Positions 1-6,594 of a stretch of 8,678 bases of DNA are shown piece after piece; the stretch's first letter is position 1; every line of letters starts with the position of its first letter. Origin of the DNA: Caryophanales bacterium UBA7029 (lineage in GTDB: Bacteria; Bacillota_I; Bacilli_A; RFN20; CAG-826); assembly GCA_002494205.1 (NCBI GenBank), contig DLBE01000016.1, positions 1 to 8,678 of the forward strand, read 5' to 3'. The position numbers and the translations under genes were made by a program. The notes beneath the pieces were generated by a model that ran no database searches, was not told the DNA's origin, and worked only from the letters and a program-made list of their open reading frames with translations.

Positions 1-24
1 GTACTACCATTGTACGACACCCCT
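1..24 (-). tRNA. tRNA 5' end, probably tRNA-Trp (partial)
   Basis: Read on the minus strand, positions 24 to 1 form the first 24 nucleotides of a tRNA. There is an acceptor strand AGGGGTG, then U8 and C9, a 4-bp D stem GTAC/GTAC, and a D loop AATGGTA with the expected A14, G18-G19 and A21. The rest (anticodon, T arm, 3' end) lies outside the window. An acceptor beginning AGGGG with A at position 1 is typical of bacterial tRNA-Trp, so that identity is favoured, but the anticodon is not visible. A near-ideal promoter sits directly upstream. It follows gltS on the same strand with 47 nt between them and no terminator seen. Confidence 0.75.
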
Positions 25-35
25 GTTGCTCGTTA

Positions 36-64
36 ATTATAAGAAATCAAATTTACTTTAACAA
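36..64 (-). promoter_or_regulatory. sigma-70-type promoter of the partial tRNA gene
   Basis: On the minus strand a -35 box TTGTTA (59-64) and a perfect -10 box TATAAT (36-41) are separated by exactly 17 nt. Transcription would begin near position 29-30, giving a leader of about 5-6 nt before the tRNA 5' end at 24. The fit of box quality, spacing and position to a stable-RNA gene makes this one of the clearest promoters in the window. Confidence 0.7.
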
Positions 65-71
65 GATAAAT

Positions 72-1454
72 TTATTTATTCTTCTTTTCGACAACTTTTT
101 TCTGAATAACAAAGATAAGAATTGTATAAATTACTGCTAATACAGCAAATATCGCTAAAGCAATGTAAAGATTAATTGGTTTATCGGCTTTTCCAGCAAA
201 ACTTGTTAATAATAACAAAGGAGCAACAGTTAACATGGCTGGAAACTGAGAAACGATAAAAATATCGGATGATTGAGTTTCAAAAGATGAATCAACTTCA
301 CGAAGTAAAATCATTCCGTTTGAAGCAGTTCCTGTTAATGTACCAAAATTCACCAAAAACATTTCGTGATGAAGTCCTTTGAAACAATGTTTTGTAATCA
401 TTCTTACAAAGAAGAAAGTAACGATTGTTCCTACGACAGTTAAAGCAAGTAAAACCCAAATATAATTCTTGATCTCGCTAAATTCAATTGCCGCTACGCC
501 AGCAATAATCATTAAATCAAATGAAAAACCTGAGATACGATCCATTTGATAGTTATTAATGTATTTATGTTTTAAAACTTTTCTTTTCTTTAGTTGAACC
601 AAAATTACTTTAACAATTGTTGCGGTAATTACGCCAAAAATGAAATTAAAGCCCCATGCAATATCTTGAATCATCTTAACGCCCGTTGCATGAAGAGCAC
701 ACATAATGCCGAATGCGGCTGCATAGCAAAGAGCTACAATTCCAATTTGAACAGACATTTTATCAACAGAATCGCTATCTTCAATTTCATTTTGCTCAAC
801 AAATTCTTCAACTTTTCTTTCTGCTAAAACGCCTTCATTTCTTTTAATTTCGCCCTTAATTCTAAAGAAATTTAAGTAAACAACTCCAACTAACGAAGCG
901 ACAATAAAACCAATTGAGGCAAGAGTTAATCCAAAGCTTCCACCAGCAATTCCAAAGTTTACATCCCAAGTCATAGCATTACCTGGGCCTTGTCCAAATG
1001 CTAATGGAAGAATAATGCCAGAGGCACGGAAAACAGTAGAACCTAACCAAACAAATATTAAAACTGTAAGAATGCCAAATACTGCTTGGAGCATGTAAGT
1101 AGCACCTGTAAGTAATCCGTTTTGAATTGATAAAGCACCTAAACCTTTTCTTTTTTCTTTATTAGCAACTTTTAAAGTTGTCGCGATAAAGCCTAAAGCA
1201 AGAGCGTGATAAGTAATAACTTTCATCACTTGTCTATCAATTATTTGATAATTAGAAGGTGAAACCCATTTAATAAAGGCAGCAACTAGAACTAATAAAA
1301 CGCCACCAATTAAAGCAGAAGGAATGAATGATTTTCTTAAAAATGGAATACTTCTTCTTAACATGTTTCCAATAACCAAGAAACCAAGCAAAAGCATTAT
1401 TTGGACAACAAATTTCCAAACGCTATCAAAATTATTTAATGAAAAGTCCCACAT
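72..1454 (-). CDS. GltS-type sodium/glutamate symporter family protein
   Basis: This 460-residue polytopic membrane protein is of the sodium:glutamate symporter (GltS) family, which brings glutamate or a related anion into the cell with Na+. About ten or more hydrophobic segments span the chain. Two re-entrant-loop motifs mark the inverted halves: FGQGPGNAMTWD at 153-164 and FGTLTGTASNGMILLREVD at 370-388. A charged, acidic cytoplasmic linker (about 197-232) separates the halves, and the protein is longer than the roughly 400 residues of the E. coli protein. The start has AAAGGAA about 7 nt upstream. It lies 2 nt after the acyltransferase gene and is the last gene of the run. The family call is firm; the substrate (glutamate or another carboxylate) is inferred and could differ in this long subgroup. 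Confidence 0.85.
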   Translation of the reverse strand: MWDFSLNNFDSVWKFVVQIMLLLGFLVIGNMLRRSIPFLRKSFIPSALIGGVLLVLVAAFIKWVSPSNYQIIDRQVMKVITYHALALGFIATTLKVANKEKRKGLGALSIQNGLLTGATYMLQAVFGILTVLIFVWLGSTVFRASGIILPLAFGQGPGNAMTWDVNFGIAGGSFGLTLASIGFIVASLVGVVYLNFFRIKGEIKRNEGVLAERKVEEFVEQNEIEDSDSVDKMSVQIGIVALCYAAAFGIMCALHATGVKMIQDIAWGFNFIFGVITATIVKVILVQLKKRKVLKHKYINNYQMDRISGFSFDLMIIAGVAAIEFSEIKNYIWVLLALTVVGTIVTFFFVRMITKHCFKGLHHEMFLVNFGTLTGTASNGMILLREVDSSFETQSSDIFIVSQFPAMLTVAPLLLLTSFAGKADKPINLYIALAIFAVLAVIYTILIFVIQKKVVEKKNK

Positions 1455-1456
1455 AA

Positions 1457-2659
1457 TTAATTCCTTTCGACGAGATTATAATAAATATCTGCTTTATTGT
1501 TTCTCATCTTTGTATCTAATTTATTAAACATCAAAACGTATTTAAGCGGATTAAATCTAGCATCACCTTTTACAAGGTAATCTTCATTAGTTGTTGAGAA
1601 ATTGAAATTAGTTCCGTTTATAGGGGAAGCAATCTCAATTTCTGAAATATCTATGGTTTTTCCTGCAAATTTTATGGTTTTTGCGGTTAATTCAACAGGT
1701 CCTTTAGCGATAAGTTTTCTCTTTTCTCCTGAGTGGGAAACATAAAGTTTTGCCTTACCTCTTTTAAAGATTACACCGTCACCAACTTCATAATTTTTAA
1801 CAAATCTGATTTGGTAATTGTACCAATCTACTAAACGTTTAAATTTGAATTCAGGATCATCAGATTTAAAATGTAAATCTTCAGTGTATTCAACTTTTAA
1901 TCCACATTCTTTGCAATAAATATAATTTCCTCTTGAATAAAGTGTTTCAACTTTTCCGCATTTAGGGCAAACAAAGAACATTCTTTCTAAATATTCTGCT
2001 CTTCTATTTGATTTATATAAATCACCAGAGTCAGAATCGTAAACTTTTAGGTTTTCTTTAATAACTTCAGTTAGTTTTTCATCCGACCAATCTTTATATT
2101 CTTCAGGTTCTAAAACTCTTTTTACTTCACCATAAAATGGACCTTTTCTTCTTTTTCTTGCGAATCGAGGTTCACTGCCCATTCCACCATGAAAATTAAA
2201 TAAAACAATTGGTTTATTGAAAAATCTTAAAAATTTTCCTAAACCATCAGTCATATCAAATTGGAATTCAGCATAACTTCTATTTCCTTCAGGGAAAATA
2301 AGAAGAGAGCCCCCTTCTTTAATACATCTAAGCATGTCCATATTAGCTTTTAAGTCAACCGCACCTTTTTTCTTTCCAATTATTCCAAATTGATATTTAA
2401 ATAATTTTGCAGCAAAACCAATGGACATAAATGAATCGGTTAATACACCATAAAGGTGTCTTGAAAATGAATAAGGTAAAAGAATTCCATCTAAACCACC
2501 TTGATGGTTAGAAAGGACAACATAACTTTCGCCCTTTTTCATTCTGAAAAAAGTTTTGCGTTTATAGTGTCTTGATCTAGCTAATAAGAAGGCGATAGGA
2601 CGATAAAAACGGTTCCAAAACATGTGGCGAGGATAGACAATTTGATTTTTCTTTCCCAT
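1457..2659 (-). CDS. PlsC-like lysophospholipid acyltransferase with C-terminal zinc ribbon
   Basis: The 400-residue protein starts with an acyltransferase domain of the 1-acyl-sn-glycerol-3-phosphate acyltransferase family, which makes phosphatidic acid at the membrane. The catalytic HX4D motif is NHQGGLD (H52, D57), and the substrate-binding block is FPEGNRS at 122-128. After this domain (about 40-205) comes a zinc ribbon with CxxC pairs at 231/234 and 249/252. A beta-rich C-terminal stretch follows (about 295-385) that resembles a PH/GRAM-like fold, ending in VKGDARFNPLKYV. Plain PlsC proteins are about 200-250 residues, so roughly 150-200 residues are extra. The ribosome binding site is weak (AAGTGGTG), 28 nt after yqeY, consistent with operon translation. 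Acyl-transfer activity is likely; the acceptor lipid and the role of the extra domains are unknown. Confidence 0.85.
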   Translation of the reverse strand: MGKKNQIVYPRHMFWNRFYRPIAFLLARSRHYKRKTFFRMKKGESYVVLSNHQGGLDGILLPYSFSRHLYGVLTDSFMSIGFAAKLFKYQFGIIGKKKGAVDLKANMDMLRCIKEGGSLLIFPEGNRSYAEFQFDMTDGLGKFLRFFNKPIVLFNFHGGMGSEPRFARKRRKGPFYGEVKRVLEPEEYKDWSDEKLTEVIKENLKVYDSDSGDLYKSNRRAEYLERMFFVCPKCGKVETLYSRGNYIYCKECGLKVEYTEDLHFKSDDPEFKFKRLVDWYNYQIRFVKNYEVGDGVIFKRGKAKLYVSHSGEKRKLIAKGPVELTAKTIKFAGKTIDISEIEIASPINGTNFNFSTTNEDYLVKGDARFNPLKYVLMFNKLDTKMRNNKADIYYNLVERN

Positions 2660-2687
2660 TTATAACACCACTTAACTTTATTATCTT

Positions 2688-3107
2688 TTAACCTCTAGCG
2701 ATTTTAGAGACAAGTGACATATCAGCTTTTCCGTCATAATTCATTTTGAAGTGTTTCATAACGGATGGTATAGATTTATCTTCCAAAGAAGATATTACTT
2801 GTCTAATTTCCTCTTCAGACATTAATTTAGGTAAATATTTTTCAATTAAAGATTTTTGAGTAAGAATGTTTTTAACTTCTTCGTCTCTACCAGCTTTTGC
2901 GTATGATTCTTTTTCTTCATCAAGCTCTTTAATTGTTTTTGTGATTAGTTTAACTAAATCAGCATCAGTTGCTGCTTTTCCGCTTGCTCTAAGTTCAATA
3001 TCTAATGCTTTGTACTTAGATAAAATTACAGAATAAATAGCTCTTGCTACTTGGTCTCTTGCTTTTAAGGCTTCAATATTAGCCTTACTTAATTCATCTA
3101 TTAACAT
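2688..3107 (-). CDS. yqeY: GatB/YqeY domain-containing protein
   Basis: This small soluble protein (139 residues from the chosen start) is made almost wholly of the YqeY fold, which is related to the tail domain of the GatB tRNA amidotransferase subunit. Family landmarks are an N-terminal helix with IEALKARDQVARAIY, a charged middle helix, YLPKLMSEEEI near residue 91, and a C-terminal GKADMSLVSKIA. The family is usually about 150 residues and its cellular role is not well established; a link to tRNA metabolism is suspected. An in-frame ATG exists at 3158, but the start at 3107 is preferred. It gives the family length, has AAAGGAAA about 11 nt upstream, and sits one base after the trkH stop (TAA-T-ATG), which suggests translational coupling. 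Confidence 0.88.
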   Translation of the reverse strand: MLIDELSKANIEALKARDQVARAIYSVILSKYKALDIELRASGKAATDADLVKLITKTIKELDEEKESYAKAGRDEEVKNILTQKSLIEKYLPKLMSEEEIRQVISSLEDKSIPSVMKHFKMNYDGKADMSLVSKIARG

Positions 3108-3108
3108 A

Positions 3109-4617
3109 TTAATATGTTTCCTTTCTAAATAAATCTCTAGTGCCTCTAAATACGGCAAAGTATATTGGTAAAATTTCTAAACGTCCTGCGAGCATACCAA
3201 ATGTTAAGACCCAACGTACAGCATTATTTCCTGTACGACAAACGTTCACTGATAAACCTGTTGAAGAAATGGCATTAGAAAATTCGAATAATGCATCACC
3301 AAAACTTGTATTTCCGCCATCGACAATAGCAATTAATACAGCGCCGACAAATAACAAAGTTCCATATAGGAAAATATAACCTAAAGCATTTGCGGTCTCG
3401 CGTTGATCAACTTCCTTTTGCTCACCAAATCTATAGATATAGTGTGGATAAATAACATTCGGCGATGCGGTTGACTCTTTGGTTGACCAATAAAATGATT
3501 TAATGGCTAATGCCATTCTATAAAGCTTAATACCGCCAGCGGTCGAGCCCATGCATCCACCAATAATGTTCATAAATACAACAAGCATCAAAACACCATG
3601 TCCTAGCTTTGAAATATCAGCAACGTTAGAGAAACCTGTAGTTGTTGAAGCAGAGAAGAATGTAAATGTTCCTTGAGCTGCCGCTTCTCCAAAGTTATTT
3701 GTTGCACCACTAAAATAAACGGCAAGAATAAACACTGGGATGAAAATCAGCATTAAACAACCGAATAATCTAAGTTCGGCATCTTTAAACGCTTTTTTAA
3801 AGCGACCAGTAATAATGAAGAATGTTAATAAGAAATTGGTTGAACCAAGAACCATAATGAGAATTGAAATGATTTGCATTGCCCAGAAATTAGGGTGGCT
3901 TGCAAAATACATAATGCCCTCAGGTCTTGAAGAGAAACCTCCTGTTGCAACCGCGCTTATAGAATGGACAATTGCATCAAATACTGGCATGCCTGCAATT
4001 ACATAAAGGATTACACCCAACATAGTAATTCCGACATAGATTGATAGAATCAAACGAGCACTTCTAGCAAGGTTAGGCATCAATTTATCGTTATGGCCTT
4101 CGGCCAAATAAAGTTTTAATCCATATCTATCAGAGATAGCTGAGGTAACAATAAGAACAAGTCCAATACCGCCAACAAAACATAAAATCGTTCGATATAA
4201 AACAAACAAGTGGCGATAAGTTTCACCAGACATATATTTTGGATCTAAAACAGATAAACCTACGGTTGCATACGCAGATGTTGTCTCAAAAATAGCATCT
4301 GTAAAGTTAAAAATACCAGCAATCATGAATGGGGTTGAAGAAATAAGGATTGCGCTCACCCAAACGAAAAGAAGCAATACTGAATCTTGATGCTTTCCAA
4401 GTTGAGCTTTTGTTCGGCCAGCAATAAGAAGGCCAAACATGAACGAACCTAAAACAATTGCTGAAATGCCTGGTATAAAAAAACAATACCAATCAGCGGC
4501 TTCATCAGGATATGCAAATAAAGCAAAAAGAGGCAACAAAGTTGCAATACCAACAAAGGCTATGAATAAACCTAAATAGCCAAAAAGTAAACGATATCCA
4601 GAAACGGCTTTTTTCAT
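3109..4617 (-). CDS. trkH: TrkH-family potassium uptake channel subunit
   Basis: The 502-residue integral membrane protein is the pore subunit of a Trk/Ktr potassium uptake system. Four pseudo-repeats each carry a P-loop with the filter glycine: YATVGLS (116-122), ATGGFS (224-229), TTTGFS (325-330) and SSTGLS (451-456). The gating-loop signature GGCMGSTAGGIKLYR (353-367) and the C-terminal GMLAGRLEILPIYF (474-487) are also typical. Length matches TrkH (about 480-500). It follows the second TrkA-like gene by 2 nt and precedes yqeY by 1 nt. The ribosome binding site is modest (AAGAAG), so coupling to the upstream gene probably helps. It should assemble with the cytosolic RCK proteins encoded just upstream, which gate it by nucleotide binding. 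Confidence 0.95.
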   Translation of the reverse strand: MKKAVSGYRLLFGYLGLFIAFVGIATLLPLFALFAYPDEAADWYCFFIPGISAIVLGSFMFGLLIAGRTKAQLGKHQDSVLLLFVWVSAILISSTPFMIAGIFNFTDAIFETTSAYATVGLSVLDPKYMSGETYRHLFVLYRTILCFVGGIGLVLIVTSAISDRYGLKLYLAEGHNDKLMPNLARSARLILSIYVGITMLGVILYVIAGMPVFDAIVHSISAVATGGFSSRPEGIMYFASHPNFWAMQIISILIMVLGSTNFLLTFFIITGRFKKAFKDAELRLFGCLMLIFIPVFILAVYFSGATNNFGEAAAQGTFTFFSASTTTGFSNVADISKLGHGVLMLVVFMNIIGGCMGSTAGGIKLYRMALAIKSFYWSTKESTASPNVIYPHYIYRFGEQKEVDQRETANALGYIFLYGTLLFVGAVLIAIVDGGNTSFGDALFEFSNAISSTGLSVNVCRTGNNAVRWVLTFGMLAGRLEILPIYFAVFRGTRDLFRKETY

Positions 4618-4619
4618 TT

Positions 4620-5282
4620 TTATTTGCTTCTTTTTACAAATTCAATAAGTTTCTTTTGATCAAACGGGGTTGAAAGGATAAAAATTTTATCCTTAGGAAG
4701 AATAATTGTAGAACCATTAGGAATGATAACGCGAGGTCTACGATAGACACAGGCAATGCTTCCTTCTTTAGGAAAATTCAGTTCCATAATTTTCTTGTTT
4801 GCAATTACGTATGTAGGTTTAACAACAACCTCAGACATAACGATTTTATCGTTTTCAAATGATTTGGTGTTTGTTAAATCTTCTAATGATGATTCTGCTA
4901 AAACAGATGAAACTAAGTTTTCAATAGAAGAAATAACCGAATCAAGACCTAATTGTTTAAAGACTTCAACATTCTTTGGGTTTTGAACAACACAAATACA
5001 TTTTTTAACTCCAAATTGTTTACGAGCATGTAAACAACCAACATAGTTGTCCCAGTCTTTATGACCAAGAGCAATAAATAAATCAGCACCATCAACATTT
5101 GCTTCTTTAAGTGTTGTTACTTTTGTAAAATCACCAAAAATAACAGGTAATTTGGAAGACTGTGCTAATTTAGATGCAACATCTTTATCATCATTAATAA
5201 TGCTTAAAGTATTGTGACGATTTTTAAAGTTTTTAATGATATAGTCAGCACTATTATTGCCATTGCAAATAACAATTCTCAT
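4620..5282 (-). CDS. TrkA-like potassium channel regulator (RCK-N plus RCK-C)
   Basis: This 220-residue cytosolic protein has an RCK-N Rossmann domain (about 1-115) and an RCK-C (TrkA-C) domain (about 140-218), the layout of KtrA and half of E. coli TrkA. It should form rings on the cytosolic face of TrkH and open or close it on ligand binding. The glycine-rich dinucleotide loop is poor: CNGNNS at 6-11 keeps G8 but lacks the other glycines of GxGxxG. The acidic residue after strand 2 (D31/D32) and the GD pair (50-51) remain. The start overlaps the previous stop by one base (TAATG), and a strong GAGGAGGA ribosome binding site lies inside the upstream gene's end. RCK-C domains of some Bacillota Ktr proteins bind cyclic di-AMP; whether this one does is untested. 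Confidence 0.88.
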   Translation of the reverse strand: MRIVICNGNNSADYIIKNFKNRHNTLSIINDDKDVASKLAQSSKLPVIFGDFTKVTTLKEANVDGADLFIALGHKDWDNYVGCLHARKQFGVKKCICVVQNPKNVEVFKQLGLDSVISSIENLVSSVLAESSLEDLTNTKSFENDKIVMSEVVVKPTYVIANKKIMELNFPKEGSIACVYRRPRVIIPNGSTIILPKDKIFILSTPFDQKKLIEFVKRSK

Positions 5283-5716
5283 TATTTACGTCCTCCTCTA
5301 AATAGCATGAATTTATCATAAGATAATTCAAGAGGATAAATGGCTTTAATATCCATTCCTTTAAGTAAAATTTCATTATCAGGTTCAAATAAACGAAGAT
5401 AAATATTTGGAACGTTATAAATTTTCTTCGCAATATGAGCTATAAATAAATTTAAATTGTCATCATCAGTTGTAATAACAATTTCGCTTGCAGTAGCAAT
5501 ACCAGCTTCTTCAAGAACTTCAAGATCTGATGCATCTCCAACAATTGTGTAACCACTAAAACGATCAGAAAGTCGAGAAAAGTTTTTAGGTTCTTTATCA
5601 ATAACCATGATGTTTTTACCTTCGGTAGCAAACTTATTTGTAATGTTTGAACCTAGGTTAGAACATCCAACAATAATTGTTTTATTTTTTAAATTAAGGA
5701 GTTTACTTTTTGCCAT
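5282..5716 (-). CDS. TrkA-N (RCK-N only) potassium uptake regulator
   Basis: A 144-residue single RCK-N Rossmann domain. The nucleotide loop is GCSNLG (17-22), where the usual middle glycine is replaced by serine. D40 ends strand 2, GDASD is at 60-64 and ITTDDDNLN near 81-89. The tail IYPLELSYDKF is a typical end of this domain, and no RCK-C domain follows. The frame is open back to an ATG at 5794, but the start at 5716 is chosen. It begins MAKSKLL just before the Rossmann strand and has AGGAAAGGA about 8 nt upstream, and the predicted promoter lies between the two ATGs. It is the first gene of the Trk operon and overlaps the second TrkA-like gene by one base, so the two proteins are probably made together and may form mixed rings. 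Confidence 0.85.
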   Translation of the reverse strand: MAKSKLLNLKNKTIIVGCSNLGSNITNKFATEGKNIMVIDKEPKNFSRLSDRFSGYTIVGDASDLEVLEEAGIATASEIVITTDDDNLNLFIAHIAKKIYNVPNIYLRLFEPDNEILLKGMDIKAIYPLELSYDKFMLFRGGRK

Positions 5717-5743
5717 AGGTAAGAGTTCCTTTCCTATGCGCAT

Positions 5744-5771
5744 ATTATACGAGTATGTACGGAAAAAGCAA
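5744..5771 (-). promoter_or_regulatory. Predicted promoter of the trk-yqeY-plsC-gltS run
   Basis: On the minus strand a perfect TATAAT (5744-5749) has a weak -35 TTGCTT (5766-5771) 16 nt upstream. Transcription would begin near 5737, giving a leader of about 20 nt before the ATG at 5716. The leader is too short to hold a riboswitch. The -35 box falls in the 3' arm of a small GCAAG/CTTGC hairpin (5768-5787). Confidence 0.5.
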
Positions 5772-5823
5772 GCATCTACACACTTGCCATACATTTTGGG
5801 TGATTAAATTATAATAACAAAAC

Positions 5824-5842
5824 TAGTAAACTAAACTTACTA
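5824..5842 (-). terminator. Weak hairpin downstream of tetR, possible terminator
   Basis: About 25 nt after the tetR stop, the minus strand has a 6-bp stem TAGTAA/TTACTA with loop GTTTAGT followed by GTTTTGTTATT. The stem is all but one A-T pair per arm, so it would be unstable. A second candidate, GCAAG-N10-CTTGC followed by five T, lies at 5763-5787 and overlaps the trk promoter. Neither is a convincing terminator and read-through into trk is possible. Confidence 0.2.
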
Positions 5843-5866
5843 TTACTAACTTAATGAAAATAAATT

Positions 5867-6424
5867 TTATTTAATCGCTGTTTTAATATAAAAATCAGCA
5901 ATCTCTTCAGGTGTTTCCTTGAAACTATTTATGACCCAGTACTTAAGTACTACAATGAATTCTTCAATCGCTAAAGACTTCCTTAATTCAAAGGGAATTT
6001 GATTATTTGTCATTGGATAATTAGAAAGGTAAGAATTAACAAATTTTGATATTTGATTTCTGAATTCAACAAGGAACAACGCATTTACCTTATTTGACAA
6101 GATTCCTTCAAATAATTCTCTTTCATCTCTTATGTGATAAAAGATATGCTCAATTAAGTGTCTGTAATTTAAAATTACATCTTTAGAAAAATCATGCGTT
6201 TTTTCTTCTTGAAGTGACTTTGAAAAAACATGATCAAAAATATGATTTGAAATGCTTAATAAAAGTTCGTCTTTTGTCTTATAGTGAGCATAGAAAGTTG
6301 ATCTAGAGATTGATGCTTCATCTAACAAATCTTGAATTGTTATATCATCATAATCTTTCTTATTAATAAGACTTGCGAATGCTTTATAAATTGCATCGAC
6401 AGTTTTTTCACTTCTTTTATCCAT
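5867..6424 (-). CDS. TetR/AcrR-family transcriptional regulator
   Basis: The 185-residue protein has the N-terminal TetR helix-turn-helix at about 10-55, with ITIQDLLDEASISRSTFYAHY as the DNA-binding core (28-48) followed by KTKDELL. Residues 60-185 are helical and form the ligand/dimer domain, which varies between family members; its inducer cannot be told. The AGGAG ribosome binding site is 6 nt before the ATG. It is divergent from two small membrane-protein genes, and palindromes in the shared region, including one between its own -35 and -10 boxes, suggest that it represses itself and those genes. Confidence is high for the family and moderate for the target. Confidence 0.93.
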   Translation of the reverse strand: MDKRSEKTVDAIYKAFASLINKKDYDDITIQDLLDEASISRSTFYAHYKTKDELLLSISNHIFDHVFSKSLQEEKTHDFSKDVILNYRHLIEHIFYHIRDERELFEGILSNKVNALFLVEFRNQISKFVNSYLSNYPMTNNQIPFELRKSLAIEEFIVVLKYWVINSFKETPEEIADFYIKTAIK

Positions 6425-6437
6425 GTTGAACTCCTAT

Positions 6438-6450
6438 GAACATTTTGTTC
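6438..6450. promoter_or_regulatory. Candidate TetR operator A (tetR leader)
   Basis: A perfect inverted repeat GAACA-TTT-TGTTC lies just upstream of the tetR ribosome binding site, within the predicted tetR leader. It is followed by GATATC, and the ten bases ATATCGAACA recur at operator C in the opposite orientation. Assignment to this TetR is by position and symmetry only. Confidence 0.5.
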
Positions 6451-6471
6451 GATATCTTTAATATAACTATA

Positions 6472-6501
6472 ATAATAATCAAACAGTTTGTTTTTTATCA
6501 A
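6472..6501 (-). promoter_or_regulatory. Predicted tetR promoter
   Basis: On the minus strand a -35 box TTGATA (6496-6501) and a -10 box TATTAT (6472-6477) are 18 nt apart. Transcription would begin near 6465, about 40 nt before the ATG. The region is very AT-rich, so other -10 choices (such as TATAGT) exist. The palindrome at 6481-6493 fills the spacer, as expected for a repressor-controlled promoter. Confidence 0.4.
6481..6493. promoter_or_regulatory. Candidate TetR operator B (tetR promoter spacer)
   Basis: A perfect inverted repeat AAACA-GTT-TGTTT has the same RAACA-N3-TGTTY layout as operator A and lies between the predicted -35 and -10 boxes of tetR. It overlaps a second perfect palindrome, CAAAC-A-GTTTG (6480-6490), so the true centre is uncertain by 2 bp. 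A protein bound here would block RNA polymerase. Confidence 0.45.
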
Positions 6502-6504
6502 TAA

Positions 6505-6522
6505 ATATCGAACATTTTTCTC
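6505..6522. promoter_or_regulatory. Candidate degenerate TetR operator C
   Basis: ATATCGAACA followed by TTTTTCTC repeats the outer half of operator A (ATATCGAACA on its minus strand), but the second arm TGTTC has decayed to TTCTC. It sits about 10 nt upstream of the predicted -35 box of the small membrane-protein operon. Confidence 0.35.
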
Positions 6523-6531
6523 AATTTTATT

Positions 6532-6560
6532 TTGTATTTTCATTATTTAATTATTAGAAT
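6532..6560 (+). promoter_or_regulatory. Predicted promoter of the two small membrane-protein genes
   Basis: TTGTAT (6532-6537) and TAGAAT (6555-6560) are separated by 17 nt, with a likely transcription start near 6567 and a leader of about 28 nt. The -10 box matches consensus at five of six positions, the -35 box at only three. A TATAAG at 6566-6571 is an alternative -10. Confidence 0.4.
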
Positions 6561-6594
6561 TCATTTATAAGTAAATTTGAAAGGAACTAAAATT

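Noticed and set aside
594..827. Plus-strand open frames inside gltS, trkH, trkA and the acyltransferase (594-827, 1324-1527, 3140-3379, 3740-4006, 4756-4986, 5607-5807)
   Set aside because: They lie antisense to well-supported genes, lack ribosome binding sites and have composition typical of shadow frames.
3108..3158. Longer YqeY start at 3158 overlapping trkH
   Set aside because: The extra 17 residues are not part of the family and overlap the trkH end. The ATG at 3107 fits the usual length and has an AAAGGAAA site.
5717..5794. Longer N-terminus of the first TrkA-like protein beginning at 5794
   Set aside because: It would add 26 residues unlike the family, crosses the predicted promoter, and the ATG at 5716 has a strong ribosome binding site.
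5717..5866. Cyclic di-AMP or K+ riboswitch upstream of the trk genes
   Set aside because: The predicted transcription start leaves only about 20 nt of leader, and no long structured or conserved element is visible.
6340..6543. Minus-strand frame of 67 codons overlapping the tetR start and the promoter region
   Set aside because: It overlaps the tetR helix-turn-helix coding region in another frame and covers the predicted operators; the peptide is low-complexity and Lys/Ile-rich.
6577..6594. TTG start at 6577 for the first small membrane protein
   Set aside because: The ribosome binding site GAAAGGAAC lies inside this extension and is placed for the ATG at 6595.
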